DNA of 64,000 nucleotides from Sthenelais limicola (taxonomy: Eukaryota > Annelida > Polychaeta > Phyllodocida > Sigalionidae), in the NCBI GenBank assembly GCA_942159475.1, contig OW804097.1:114204582-114268581 (forward strand), in the 5' to 3' direction. The notes beneath the pieces are model-generated. The model was not told the origin of the DNA. It searched no databases and saw nothing but the letters and a program-made list of their open reading frames with translations. This document shows positions 33,691 to 44,730 of the stretch, piece after piece; the stretch's first letter is position 1; the number at the start of each line of letters is the position of its first letter. The position numbers and the translations under genes are program-made.

Positions 33691-34406
33691 AATTGACAAT
33701 GCATAACCTGAACATTTTCAGTAAGGTTTATTATGCAACCTGCCCCTTCACAAGTTCTAAAGTTCTTGTATGGACCCTGAATGTTGGTCCTATATTAACG
33801 GCCCCCTCCAGTCCTTAATGTCCTCCAGTAGCCATACACACACAAGCCCTTGCCGGTTGTGGCTCCACCTACTGGGCGGTATAAGCACTACTTGTGTTTT
33901 AATGCTTCATTCCACCATTACCTGTCAGATACCAGTATAATGGCGGACGCCTGACCAGGGCACTCACTGGGTTTATGGACCTCTGGCATTTATTCTGGTT
34001 TTTTTTATTCTACTTCATCACTTTTTGAGTTTCCGCCTGTCTACTTTATACTCGGGATCTATTTAAGAAAGTATGTGTGTTGCTTACCTTTGTTGTGCTA
34101 GAACTTTGCATCATATATTCACGGTAGATAGCAGGAAGATAAATAGTTTTAATCCATCTTTGTTATGATTTAGACTATAATTGTCTGCTGCTGAAGCCAT
34201 GCATTATAGAGCTATAATGCCCTGGGAGAACTATAATTGCCCTTGGAGGAGTTTATAGAGCTTTAGAAAGGTTTGAAATCTTCCCTAAATAGACTAAACG
34301 GGTTAATGACCGCTATTTCGGACAGGAATTGGGCCCTGTTGTTGATTTTAACCGCAGACCTCTCACACTAATGTCAATTTCAGACATTAATCCAATCTGA
34401 TTATCT
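33690..34406. other. No gene recognised
   Basis: Unique-looking sequence without domain-bearing ORFs or repeats that I could identify. Confidence 0.35.
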
Positions 34407-34641
34407 GGGACAGATCATCAGAAAATGTACAATTGGCAGCTGTACACATTTTGTAAATTCTGCTAAATCAGGCTGCAATATGATAAATACTACCTATATC
34501 TGAGTATATATCTGGTATTGTGTTCATTCGAAAAATCCAATGGTTTATGTTGAACCATATGTTGAACCTCATGTGTCACTCATTTGTATTATTTAAGATT
34601 ATTGGTGAATGCATAGGGTACACTTTCAGGCAACTTCACCC
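34407..34641 (+). mobile_element. Family A element, diverged
   Basis: GGGACAGATCATCAGAAAAT left end and GGCAACTTCACCC right end. Confidence 0.8.
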
Positions 34642-34655
34642 ATATGTAATGTGAA

Positions 34656-35033
34656 TCACAAGTCGCAAAAATGGATTTTGAGATATCATCATATTTGAAA
34701 AGATGCGATCAAACCGATACCAATAATAGTAAACAATATGGACATTTAATAAGTATTTCTGATATTTTTATTCTTGAAAAACAGTTTGCAATATCTCTGG
34801 GTGGACATGATTAGTAAACTAGCAAAGTATGCTCCATAGGATGATCTTCGACAAACGAGGATATATTCAATACACCATCTTGGAATTTGGTAGATGTATT
34901 CATACTTCCTCAAGGACTAGATACCCTATAAAGACAAAAACGTTTCAACAAAGAGATCTTGTAAATAAATCCCTTGAAAAATATCAATCTTGCAACCTGT
35001 GACTCATTACCTTGACACACATCACAAATACAA
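34656..35033 (+). mobile_element. Family B element, nearly full length
   Basis: Left AATCACAAGTCGCAAAAATG and right TGTGACTCATTACC then ACACATCACAAAT are inverted repeats. The middle holds AATATCTCTGGGTGGACATG and AAAGAGATCTTGTAAATAAA. No coding capacity. Confidence 0.8.
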
Positions 35034-35398
35034 AGTCTAATTGGCTTTTTCTTAAGGCCGAGCGGTGTTAAGACAGGGCTTAAGTCATCTTTGTCTTGAG
35101 GGTTGCTGGGGTCATCTGTATGTACAGGAGGAGGTATCCTACATGTAAGAGCTATTCCGGGTACCTCCCTCCGGGCTATCAATCACCCCCAGCACACCCA
35201 CCCATACATCATTCTCTCTACCCGCTATATTTATAGCGGCTGGAATTCTGCAATTCTCGGGGGAATCATTTCCTAAAACTATCTGTGTGTTGGAAAAGAT
35301 TAAATGTAAAGTCAATGAAAAGAGAAAATTGACACAAGGATACACTTACTCAGGATATAAAGAACAAAGTATGATGCTGTAACTGAGTGGTTCTAGGG

Positions 35399-35467
35399 CA
35401 AACCCCCGCCGGTCAAAACCCCGCCGGACAAAACCCCGCCAGACAAAACCCCGCCAGACAAAGCCCT
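35399..35467 (+). repeat. 17-bp tandem repeat CCCCGCCAGACAAAACC type
   Basis: Four units, differing at GGTC, GGAC and AGAC. Confidence 0.85.
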
Positions 35468-35577
35468 GGTCACCAAACTAATTTGGTATTTAGAGTTGCT
35501 GGAATTCTTAGGAGGACATCTTCCAAAAAAACATGTATTGCATAGCAACGAGTGCAATATTGTAAGCGACTGAAACC

Positions 35578-35795
35578 AACAAGTTAGTTAACAGATTTAT
35601 TATACATGCTTTCAGTCATAAAAATAGAAAAAGATTGAGTAATAAATTGAGTAATAAATTTGAATGTTACTGGTAATCTTAGCACAAAAACAAATGGGTT
35701 GCCATGACAACCCCACGTAAATCACTAGTGAAATACGCACTATGCGTAAATCACTCTAGATACGTTGTTTTCAGGTAATAAGTGTATAATGAAGA
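35578..35795 (+). mobile_element. Family F repeat, copy 2
   Basis: Matches 28261-28458 with an 18-bp internal tandem (GAGTAATAAATT). It retains GGTTGCCATGACAACCCCAC and AATCACTAGTGAAATACGCA. Confidence 0.75.
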
Positions 35796-36131
35796 TATTA
35801 TAATTGCTAACATTATATAAGCTATGTTTATTTGCTGAAGGATTTTCACAAACAACAAGACTTTATATTCTATACATCGTTTTTTGCATGGAAAGACCAA
35901 AGATGTAATATAAAATAAGATATTCACCATCAAGTGTGCCTAAAAGGTGTCATCAGCATTGAAATTCAGTCAATTATTCTTTTCAGTCAACTTAATGTCA
36001 GCCAAACATAATTGAACCAAATCTAATGAACAATATCCGACTTTCAGCCTGATGTATTGACCTTTTATATAAAAACTGGCTAAAGGTTAGACTCTCTCAC
36101 CAGACCTATCCTTCATTATGTCTCTGATATT

Positions 36132-36354
36132 TTAGAAAATGTACAATTGGTAGCTGTATACATTTAGTAACTGCTGCTAAATTAGACATCAAGTTGGCCA
36201 ATACTAGATAAATTCGTGTATACTGGGCATTGCGTTGATTCTAGCAATCTGTTTGGTTAGGTTGAACTTGATTTTGAAATTTAATTTCGTCTGAAATTTG
36301 GGTTATTTCAGAGAATAGGTGAAAATGAATTGTACATTTACTGCGACTTCACCC
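36132..36354 (+). mobile_element. Family A element lacking its first bases, flanked by a 14-bp direct repeat
   Basis: The GGGTCAG tip is absent and the copy starts TTAGAAAATGTACAATTGG. ATGTCTCTGATATT occurs at 36118-36131 and again at 36357-36370 after the ACTTCACCC end. Such a long duplication differs from the 4-bp pattern of the other copies. Confidence 0.75.
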
Positions 36355-36784
36355 ATATGTCTCTGATATTCCAAAGCGGACTGTAACACACTTTACCACT
36401 AGGACGCTTGGTTAAACCGTCATTGCAGATTGTCTGTCATAAAGGTCAAGGACATGAGCAGACGACATTTGCATGATGAGAAGAGAACACTTTATTCGGG
36501 ATGTCTCTGTCTGGAAGTCTAGTGTTTCAATGCCATCTTGCCTACTTCACCTGATAGTCATGTTAATGGAGAAGTCTATGGAGGTCTATATATGCCAGTT
36601 CAGCTCTATATCTTTTTTTTTATTACACATATGGTCGTACAATTACATCAATTTCCAAAATACGCCTGTCCACCACGTGGATGTTCTCTTGCGTCGCCCC
36701 TTGTCTACATTAAATCTGTGATTAAACTACTATTACCTTCCTTTTTAAAAGTCTATTATTCGACAAGTTTACATATGTGATGTG

Positions 36785-36931
36785 TTTCAATGCTTCTCGT
36801 AGCCTAAATACATTCAAATTTATTTCAGGACAGTGTAACAAATATATCCATATGCATTTCGAAGGTCATTGTAATGAATATATTTAGCTATTTTAGTAGT
36901 AATTGGTCACCCAGAAAAATATTTTCGACAT
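36785..36931 (-). repeat. Family B fragment, reverse orientation
   Basis: AAGGTCATTGTAATGAATAT and GTAGTAATTGGTCACCCAGA are the complement of the family middle. The left terminus appears as GATGTGTTTCAATGCTTC. Confidence 0.5.
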
Positions 36932-36933
36932 AT

Positions 36934-37167
36934 GGGTCAGATTTTCAGATAATGTACAATTCGTCTTCACTCATCCTCTCAAATAAACCCATTTAAGACA
37001 GAAATGAGCTTCAAAATGCAGTTTAACATCACAGAACGGATACTTTAATTCAATGCGATACCAAATATACTCAGATATACACAGAATTCATCATTTCTCA
37101 GCCTAATTTAGCAGAATTTACTAAATGTGTAGAGCTGGCAATTGTACCTTTTCTGAAAATCTCACCC
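36934..37167 (-). mobile_element. Family A element, second subfamily
   Basis: GGGTCAGATTTTCAGATAAT left end, GAAAATCTCACCC right end. ATAT on both sides. Confidence 0.85.
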
Positions 37168-37291
37168 ATATACAAAGAGCATAAACACAGTATACATGGA
37201 CATTAGCTTCATGGATCATAAAAACTCTACTCATATCATCCCACGATCCTGGGAACAACTGGATCATTTATCATAAACTAGTGCATCCAGT

Positions 37292-37525
37292 GGGCGAAGT
37301 CACCAGAAAATGTACAATTCACTTTCACCAATCCTCTCAAATAACCCAAATTTCAGACAAAAAATGAAGTTTAAAATACAGTTCAACCTAACCAAACATT
37401 TCTAGAATCGATGCAATGCCGAATATACTCGAATTTGCCTAGTTTTGACCCAATTTCAGCCTAATTTAGCAGGATTTGATAAAAGCGTACAGCTGCCAAT
37501 TGTACACTTTCTGAGAATCTGACCC
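37292..37525 (-). mobile_element. Family A element with 4-bp duplication CAGT
   Basis: GGGCGAAGTCACCAGAAAAT left end, GAGAATCTGACCC right end. CAGT at 37288-37291 and 37526-37529. The non-palindromic duplication makes the element boundary unambiguous. Confidence 0.9.
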
Positions 37526-37529
37526 CAGT

Positions 37530-38390
37530 AGTGTAGTTACAAAGGGCAATTAAACATGAAGTGAATAATGTACAAGAGTTACTGTGAATTAATGGTGGAC
37601 CTGTGGTAGGCTTTGGGACGGGCAATTAAAGAAGGGAAACAAGGGACATGGCAGATGCCTCTACATAAATCCCTGGATTAAAGTCTGGAAATCTGATTAA
37701 TGAGGGACAATTTAACTTTGAGAGGTAATTGCCTAAGGGGTGAGGGGGAGGGGGAGGGGAGAGAGAGAAGGAAAATACAACAGATGCGTATGTGGCTATA
37801 GGTCCCCCGGTGCATAATGTCTTTTTCTCTTTTTTTCTCATTGAAGGCCTATACATATTTAGAAAATTCCACTAAAAAATCGCCGCCTGTATAAGAAATA
37901 TATCTTTATCTGTTACACATGACCTGCATTAAGCCGTCCATATTACAACCTACACATCTTTTTCTTTTTAGTCACTGCTATAATTTCCCTTGGGCTATAA
38001 TAACCACTTTAGGCAGGGACTATAAGGATTAATAACCTCCATTCCTGGTCTGCTGTTACAGTGTTTGTGCATAATACATCGGCTTGGCCTAGTAGACCCT
38101 GGTAGGCTTGTAGTGGATGGCACACGCCAAACGTCCTCTTTGTACAGCAGGAGTACATCAGAAATACATCAATTTTGTACTTTCTTTTAAAAGCACAATA
38201 TAGAATTGTATTATTATTCTTTTGTTTTAGAAAAACTGTTCTGTGATTATTAGGAAACGAAATGTAATATAACATATACGTCACATAATGTACGGAATAT
38301 AATCTATCTTTATATGTGAATTATTATTACAAGTTGTGGCATATATGTATAGTTTGTTTCAAAATTGTCATATTTAGTGAATTCTTATTT
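37530..38390. other. No gene recognised
   Basis: Contains a short G-rich run (GAGGGGGAGGGGGAGGGG, 37742-37759). Otherwise AT-rich and unique. Confidence 0.35.
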
Positions 38391-38438
38391 CCATGCGATT
38401 CTCCCAGAATTAAGGGGAAAAGAGTCCTCTGCAGTGCA

Positions 38439-38471
38439 AAATCGCATGGGAATCGGCTTAGTGGATTAGGC
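38439..38471. repeat. 33-bp segment shared with 29818-29850
   Basis: ATCGCATGGGAATCGGCTTA then GTGGATTAGGCC matches the earlier site with few changes. Probably the edge of a further dispersed repeat. Confidence 0.5.
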
Positions 38472-38480
38472 CCTTTAAAC

Positions 38481-38545
38481 TTGACAATTTGAGAGGATTG
38501 CACAATTAGTGAAGGCAAATTGTACATTTTTTGATGACTTGACCC
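38481..38545 (+). repeat. Family A right-end fragment
   Basis: TTTGAGAGGATTG through CAAATTGTACATTTTTTG and GACTTGACCC. Confidence 0.7.
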
Positions 38546-38567
38546 ATGTATTTAGTGCAAAATATTT

Positions 38568-38809
38568 GGGTGAAATCGTCAGAAAATGTACAATTCCCCT
38601 TCTGCAATCCTCTCAATTAACCCAAATTTAAGGACAAAAATAAGGTTCAAAATTTAGTTCAATACAACCAGACTGGTTACCTGAATCAAGTCAATATCGA
38701 ATATATTCAGATGTACATGTACCTAGTAATGGCAATTTTCCAGCCCCATTTAGCAGCATTTACTAGTTGTGTAGAGCTGCGGATTGTATATTTTCTGAAG
38801 ATATAACCC
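38568..38809 (-). mobile_element. Family A element, diverged
   Basis: GGGTGAAATCGTCAGAAAAT left end, TTTTCTGAAGATATAACCC right end. Confidence 0.8.
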
Positions 38810-38963
38810 ATATATACATTGCATTACTGAAACTGTGCGCACTTTCAATGAAGTAGTCCAGGCCTAGGGATGGCATTGAGGAGGAGAATAGGCTAACGAT
38901 AACAAAGGTCTACTATTGTTACTTAGTTTTATTTAGACTTTCCCACCCACTCTACACGGATAT

Positions 38964-39072
38964 GGGTCAGATCTTTAAGAAAGTCACTTCACTGATTCTC
39001 TCAAATAATCCAATCAAAAAATCGCCTTAAGTTGTAGAGCTGCCAATTGTACATTTTCTGAAAATCTGACCC
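38964..39072 (-). mobile_element. Family A element, internally deleted (109 bp)
   Basis: Retains both ends (GGGTCAGATCTTTAAG and GAAAATCTGACCC) with ATAT on each side. About 125 bp of the core is missing. Confidence 0.85.
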
Positions 39073-39275
39073 ATATGAAGCTTGTGTATGAAAGAGATTC
39101 AATCCAATATGCGAAAAAAAAGATATAGTAAATAATCATAGCATGTGCAGCATCTATATATATATATTATAGAGAGAGTGAGCTGGTTAAAGGCTTATGC
39201 ACCTATACAAACCGGTGTGAGTAGTATATGACAACTAAGCATATGAAATGGCACTAAGGATGCATTGCACTATAT

Positions 39276-39578
39276 GGGTAAAATCTTAAGAAAATGTCAG
39301 AAAATGTACAATTTAACTTAGCCAATCCTCTCAAATAACCAAATTTTAAACAACAATAAAGTTCAAAATACAGTTTAACCTAACCAAACAGGTTGCGAGA
39401 ATCACTGCAATGCCGAATATACTCGAATTTACCTAGTATTTACCAAATTGTAGCCTAATTTAGCAAAATTTACTAAATGTATATATATACTGGCTTTTGA
39501 ACTTTATTTTCGTCTTAAATTTGGGATATTTGAGGGGATTGGTGAAAGCGATTTGTACATTTTCTGGCGATTTCACCC
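39276..39578 (-). mobile_element. Two family A copies fused head-to-head
   Basis: A minus-oriented copy (39276-39480) passes through ACTAAATGTATATATATACT into a plus-oriented right half (GAACTTTATTTTCGTC to GGCGATTTCACCC). The terminus TGTCAGAAAATGTACAATTT also shows a small internal duplication. Confidence 0.75.
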
Positions 39579-39962
39579 TAGAATGCTTCAAAGTAAAGCT
39601 TCAAAGTAATTTATGTTTATTCGTTTGTTGGACTACATTCTTTTAAAAAGACCCATTGTGTTCTTGGAAGCTATAACTATATTATAAATGATATATCTCA
39701 AATAATGACATTTTATGTAAATGATCATTTCACATCCACATGATCTATAGCTTAGGAGCGACTGCGGAAGGATGTTACAAGGAAATAATGAGTATCAAAG
39801 TTTGAATGATTAATGTAATGAGATATGGACCTGATTAAGTCTACTTTATCACCGCTCTATCTATAGTTTACCCACTCCCCCATTCATTGCCTTGCTTCCT
39901 TCCTCTCAATAAGCGATGTAATGTATTTATAATGTATTGTAATATACTTCATCCGTCTATAT

Positions 39963-40198
39963 GCGTCAGATTTTCAGAAAATGTACAAATTGGCAGCTGC
40001 ACACATTTAGTAAATTCTGCTAAATTAGGCTGCAATTTGGTCAACACTAGGTAAATTTGAGTACATTTGGCATTGTAGTGACTCTAGCAATCTGTTTGGT
40101 TAGGTTGAACTGTATTTTAAACTTTATTTTCGTCTGAAATTTGGATTATTTGAGGGGATTGGTGAAAGTGCATTGTATATTTGCTGGCGACTTCACCC
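39963..40198 (+). mobile_element. Family A element, first subfamily
   Basis: GCGTCAGATTTTCAGAAAAT left end and GGCGACTTCACCC right end, showing the two terminus types in one copy. Confidence 0.85.
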
Positions 40199-40211
40199 AT
40201 ATCTATTATAT

Positions 40212-40446
40212 GGGTGAAATCGCCAGAGAATTTACAATTTGCCTTTCCCAATCCTTTCAAATAAACCAAATTTAAGCCAAGAATGACGTTCAAAATACAG
40301 TTCAACATAACCAAACAGATTGTTTGAATCAACCCAATACCAAATATATTCAAATATACCTAGTATTGACCATTTTGCAGTACAATTTAGCACAATTTAC
40401 TAAATGTGTAGTGCTGTTGATTGTACATGTTCTGACGATCTGGCCC
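40212..40446 (-). mobile_element. Family A element
   Basis: Only about 13 bp from the previous copy and in the opposite orientation. GGGTGAAATCGCCAGAGAAT left end, TGACGATCTGGCCC right end. Confidence 0.85.
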
Positions 40447-40589
40447 ACATAATTGATAGTGATATATTCATCCGTCTATATGTACAGGTTTATGGTTGGA
40501 GAGATAAGGTTTGTCATGTCATCCTATGGGGCTTTATTCTCTACCTTGAGTCATTGCTCCTTTATACTCGTTTGTATCTATAAAGGTTT

Positions 40590-41044
40590 CATTAGAAGGG
40601 ACTTGCATGTGGGTGAAATCGCCAGAAAATGTACAATTCAGCTTCGCCAATCTCCTCAAATAACCCAAGTTTCAGACGGAAATAAAGTTCAAAATACAGT
40701 TCAACCTTATCAAACAGATTGCTAGAATCAATGCAATGCCAAATATACTCGAATTTACCTAGTATTGACCATATTGCAGCCTAATGTATCAGGATTTACT
40801 AAATATGTACAGCTAACAATTGTACATTTTCTGAAAATCTGACCCATGTGCCACTGCGCATGTCTGGTAAAGTGCATAGTGGGATAGATTCAGTTCTGGT
40901 CTGCTAGTTTTGTTTATATCATATTTCCATCAAATATTGCAAGAATAATTTCACCAATACCATAGCTTATAAATGATCTATAAAAGCCACTTGCATGATG
41001 GGAAAGATGGCAGCTGGTGATATTGAAACATGTATCACACATGG
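40590..41044 (+). mobile_element. Family C element interrupted by a family A copy
   Basis: The left tip GGGACTTGCATGT (about 40598-40610) continues beyond the family A insertion as GTGCCACTGCGCATGTCTGG. It runs to ACATGTATCACACATGGA, where it meets the purine tract. Uninterrupted family C copies read GTTGCATGTGCCACTGCGC across the same point. Confidence 0.85.
40611..40845 (-). mobile_element. Family A element inserted in family C, duplication ATGT
   Basis: GGGTGAAATCGCCAGAAAAT left end, GAAAATCTGACCC right end. ATGT at 40607-40610 and 40846-40849. The uninterrupted family C copy at 14151-14170 serves as the empty site and confirms both ends and the 4-bp duplication. Confidence 0.92.
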
Positions 41045-42466
41045 AGAGGGAGATGGGGAAAGATGCAGGAGAGAGAGGTGAGAGGGGGGGAGGAGAGACA
41101 GGTGAGTAAAGAGGGAGAGGGAGGAGAGAGAGAGAGAGAGAGGTGAGATAGGGGGAGAGACAGGTGAGTAAATAGGGAGAGGGAGGAGAGAGAGAGAGGT
41201 GAGAGAGGGGAGAGACAGGTGAGTAAAGAGGTAGAGGGAGGAGAGAGAGAGAGGTGAGAGAGGGGGAGAGGCAGGTGAGTAAAGAGGGAGAGGGAGGAGA
41301 GAGAGAGAGAGGTGAGAGAGGGGGAGAGACAGGTGAGTACAGAGACAGAGGGAGGAGAGAGAGAGAGGTGAGAGGGGGGAGAGACAGGTGAGTAAAGAGA
41401 CAGAGGGAGGAGAGAGAGAGGTGAGAGAGGTGAGATAGGGGGAGAGACAGGTGAGTAAAGAGACAGAGGGAGGAGAGAGAGAGGTGAGAGAGGGGGAGAG
41501 ACAGGTAAGTACAGAGACAGAGGGAGGAGAGAGAGAGAGGTGAGAGAGGGGGAGAGACAGGTGAGTAAAGAGACAGAGGGAGGGAAGAGAGAGAGGTGGG
41601 AGATGGGGAAGAGACAGGTGAGTAAAGAGACAGAGGGAGGGAAGAGAGAGAGGTGGGAGAGGGGAAGAGACAGGTGAGTAAAGAGACAGAGGGAGGTGAG
41701 AGAGAGAGAGGTGAGATAGGGGGAGAGACAGGTGAGTAAAGAGGGAGAGGGAGGAGAGAGAGAGAGGTGAGAGAGGGGGAGAGACAGGTGAGTAAAGAGA
41801 CAGAGGGAGGAGAGAGAGAGAGGGAGAGGAGAGAGAGAGGGAGGAGAGAGAGAGGGAGGAGTGAGAGAGGGGGGAGAGACAGGGAGGAGAGGGAGAGGGA
41901 GGAGAGAGAGGGAGGAGAGAGGGAGGAGAGAGAGGGAGGAGAGAGAGGGAGGAGAGAAAGGAGAGAGAGAGGGAGGAGAGAGAGAGGAGAGAGAGGGAGG
42001 AGAGAAAGGAGAGAGAGAGGGAGGAGAGAGAGGGAGGGAGGAGAGTGAGAGGGAGGAGAGAGAGGGAGGAGAGAGAGGGAGAGAAGAGAGGGGGAGAAGA
42101 GAGAGGGAGGAGAGAGAGGGAGAGGAGAGAGAGGGAGGTGAGAGAGAGGTGGGAGAGGGGGAGGAGAGAGAGAGGGAGGAGTGAGAGAGGGAGGAGTGAG
42201 AGAGGGGGGAGAGAGAGGGAGGAGAGAGGGAGGAGAGAGGGAGGAGAGAGGGAGGAGAGAGGGAGGAGAGAGAGGGAGGAGAGAGAGGGAGGAGAGAGAG
42301 GGAGGAGAGAGAGGGAGGAGAGAGAGGGAGGAGAGAGAGGGAGGAGAGAGAGGGAGGAGAGAGAGGGAGGAGAGAGAGGGAGGAGAGAGAGGGAGGAGAG
42401 AGAGGGAGGAGAGAGAGAGGAGAGAGAGGGAGGAAGGAGAGGGAGGGAGGAGAGAGAGAGGGAGGA

Positions 42467-42529
<63 letters not shown>

Positions 42530-42530
42530 T
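41045..42530 (+). repeat. Polypurine (GA-rich) tract with a minisatellite of about 57 bp
   Basis: 41097-41800 has about 13 units containing GAGACAGGTGAGTAAAGAG, spaced about 53-61 bp apart. 41800-42530 decays into GGAGGAGAGAGAG words and a pure (GA)n run at 42475-42520. Long open frames on both strands (up to 542 aa) arise only from composition. Triplex-forming potential is high. Confidence 0.9.
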
Positions 42531-42640
42531 ACTGAGAAAAATGTAATATGCATAATGTCATTGCTGAAAAAAATATCTAAACAGCAATATGTCAACTTGT
42601 ATCATGAGAGGTAATATTAGTCAGTTTTGATATCATCTGT

Positions 42641-43430
42641 TTTATAACTTGTTTCATAACCTGTTTCATAACCTGTTTCGTAACCTGTTTCATAACCTGT
42701 TTCATAACCTGTTTCATAACCTGTTTCATAACCTGTTTCATAACCTGTTTCATATCTTGTTTCATGACCTGTTTCATGACCTGTTTCATGACCTGTTTCA
42801 TGACCTGTTTCATGACCTGTTTCATGACCTGTTTCATGACCTGTTGCATGACCTGTTTCCTGACCTGTTTCCTGACCTGTTTCCTGACCTGTTTCATGAC
42901 CTGTTTCATAACCTGTTTCATAACCTGTTTCATAACCTGTTTCATAACCTGTTTCATAACCTGTTTCATAACCTGTTTCATAACCTGTTTCATAACCTGT
43001 TTCATAACCTGTTTCACAACCTGTTTCACAACCTGTTTCACAACCTGTTTCACAACCTGTTTCACAACCTGTTTCACAACCTGTTTCACAACCTGTTTCA
43101 CAACCTGTTTCACAACCTGTTTCACAACCTGTTTCACAACCTGTTTCACAACCTGTTTCACAACCTGTTTCACAACCTGTTTCACAACCTGTTTCACAAC
43201 CTGTTTCACAACCTGTTTCACAACCTGTTTCACAACCTGTTTCACAACCTGTTTCACAACCTGTTTCACAACCTGTTTCACAACCTGTTTCATAACCTGT
43301 TTCATAACCTGTTTCATAACCTGTTTCATAACCTGTTTCATAACCTGTTTCATAACCTGTTTCATAACCTGTTTCATAACCTGTTTCATAACCTGTTTCA
43401 TAACCTGTTTCATAACTTGTTTTATAACTT
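42641..43430 (+). repeat. 12-bp satellite CATAACCTGTTT, about 66 units
   Basis: Units fall in blocks of one variant: CATAAC, CATGAC, CCTGAC, CATAAC, a central run of more than 20 CACAAC units, then CATAAC again. Because 12 is divisible by 3, all frames stay open: plus-strand frames read Phe-His-Asn-Leu or Thr-Cys-Phe-Met/Ile/Thr repeats, and the minus strand reads Val-Met/Val-Lys-Gln. Confidence 0.95.
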
Positions 43431-43530
43431 TATCAGGGATCAATGTATAAGGAAGCTACTCACTCTAGCAATAAATCACAACCAACTCGTTCCTCTAGTC
43501 ATTGCTATAGATCATCACTGCACAGGTGGT

Positions 43531-43556
43531 CAGCTGCCAATTGTACATTTCTGACC
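43531..43556 (-). repeat. Family A terminal fragment
   Basis: CAGCTGCCAATTGTACATTT then CTGACC. In the right duplicate arm this same fragment is interrupted by a family C element. Confidence 0.75.
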
Positions 43557-43726
43557 AACTGCCCCTTGTACTGTCCCTAGCATACCATCAAATACTGCTG
43601 ACCTAAGCAATACTGTCTCAGGGTTATCAATTTATAAGTCAAGGACAGAACTAAGTGAGGGAAAGTATTTAAATGACAGAAGTTTAACCTGTCATGATGG
43701 GGGAGAAGGCAGTGGAGGCCACATAT

Positions 43727-43962
43727 AGGTCATTTCGTCAGAAAATGTACAATTCAACTTCACAAATGCTTTTAAATATTCCAAATTTAAGATAAAATTG
43801 ATTTTAAAATTGATTTTAATATGTCCAAACAGATTACTTGAATCAAAGCATTTTAAAATATACCCAGATGTACCTAGTTTTGATGATTCATCAGACTAAT
43901 TTAGCAGAATTTATCAAATATATACAGAGATGCCAATTGTACATTTTCTGGCGACTTCACCC
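43727..43962 (-). mobile_element. Family A element inside the left duplicate arm
   Basis: CATTTCGTCAGAAAATGTAC left end, GGCGACTTCACCC right end. The equivalent site in the right arm (about 58845-58860) has no such element. Confidence 0.85.
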
Positions 43963-44095
43963 ATATATATAACCACATTATATGTTACACGTCAAGAAGA
44001 GCAGACAGTTCCAGTGCAGGCAATACTACCATAGCTAAGCATTAACTTCTAGTCCAAGGTCCAAGGTCGGGACAGCGGGGGGCCTGTTGCATAAA

Positions 44096-44331
44096 TGGCT
44101 CAGATTTTCAGAAAATGTACAATTCGCCTTCACCAATTCTCTGAAATAACCCAAATTTCAGACGAAAATAAAGTTCAAAATAGAGTTCAACCTAACCAAA
44201 CAGATTGCTAGAATCAATGCAATGCCAAATATACTCGAATTTACCTAGTATTGACCAAATTGCAGTCTAATTTAGCTGAACATACTAAATGTGTACAGCT
44301 GCCAATTGTACATTTCCTGAAAATCTGAACC
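44096..44331 (-). mobile_element. Family A element, first subfamily
   Basis: GGCTCAGATTTTCAGAAAAT left end, GAAAATCTGAACC right end. It sits at the outer edge of the duplicate arm. Confidence 0.85.
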
Positions 44332-44504
44332 AGAGATAACAAAGAAAACCAAGGACGTTGTTCCATAGATCATAGATCACAACTCTGTGGCAGTTGTCGT
44401 CGAGGTGGTAATATATTGGTGGTGTCGAGTCCAATCCCATGATCAGGTGCAGACAGTGAAGGAGGAGGTTCTAAAACCAGTGTAAAACAAGGTTTGACTG
44501 CAGT

Positions 44505-44730
44505 CACCATCAAACGTACAATCGGCACCTCCACATAATTAAATAAAATCCAACAAATTCGACTGAAAAATGATAAATTCTAGGTTTATCTGAGTATATT
44601 TGGTATTGGGTTGATTCAAGAAATCTGCCTGTTTACGTTGAACTGCATTTCGAACCTCATTTCTGTCTCAAATGTGGGATAATTGAGAGAAGTTGTGAGG
44701 GTGAATTGTACAACATCTCCTGACTTGGCT
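44505..44730 (+). mobile_element. Family A element, strongly diverged
   Basis: CGTACAATCGGCACCTCCAC left end, CGACTGAAAAATGATAAATT core, GTACAACATCTCCTGACTTG right end. Confidence 0.65.

Larger units (their letters stand above)
42529..44092 (+). repeat. Inverted duplication, left arm
   Basis: Matches 58735-60075 in reverse complement. In order it includes GATACTGAGAAAAATGTAAT (42528-42547), the 12-bp satellite, ATCAATGTATAAGGAAGCTA and CTCGTTCCTCTAGTCATTGC, then ATTTATAAGTCAAGGACAGA and GGAGAAGGCAGTGGAGGC, and finally TACCATAGCTAAGCATTAAC. It carries a family A element (43727-43962) absent from the other arm. Confidence 0.85.

Noticed and set aside
40967..42595. ORFs of 508-542 aa rich in Ser/Leu/Pro (minus) and Arg/Glu/Gly (plus)
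   Set aside because: Produced by the GA/CT composition; overlapping frames on both strands are equally open.
42592..43554. Long ORFs (283, 301 and 228 aa) over the 12-bp satellite on both strands
   Set aside because: The period is a multiple of three, so all frames without a stop stay open. The peptides are only four-residue repeats and mirror the DNA array.
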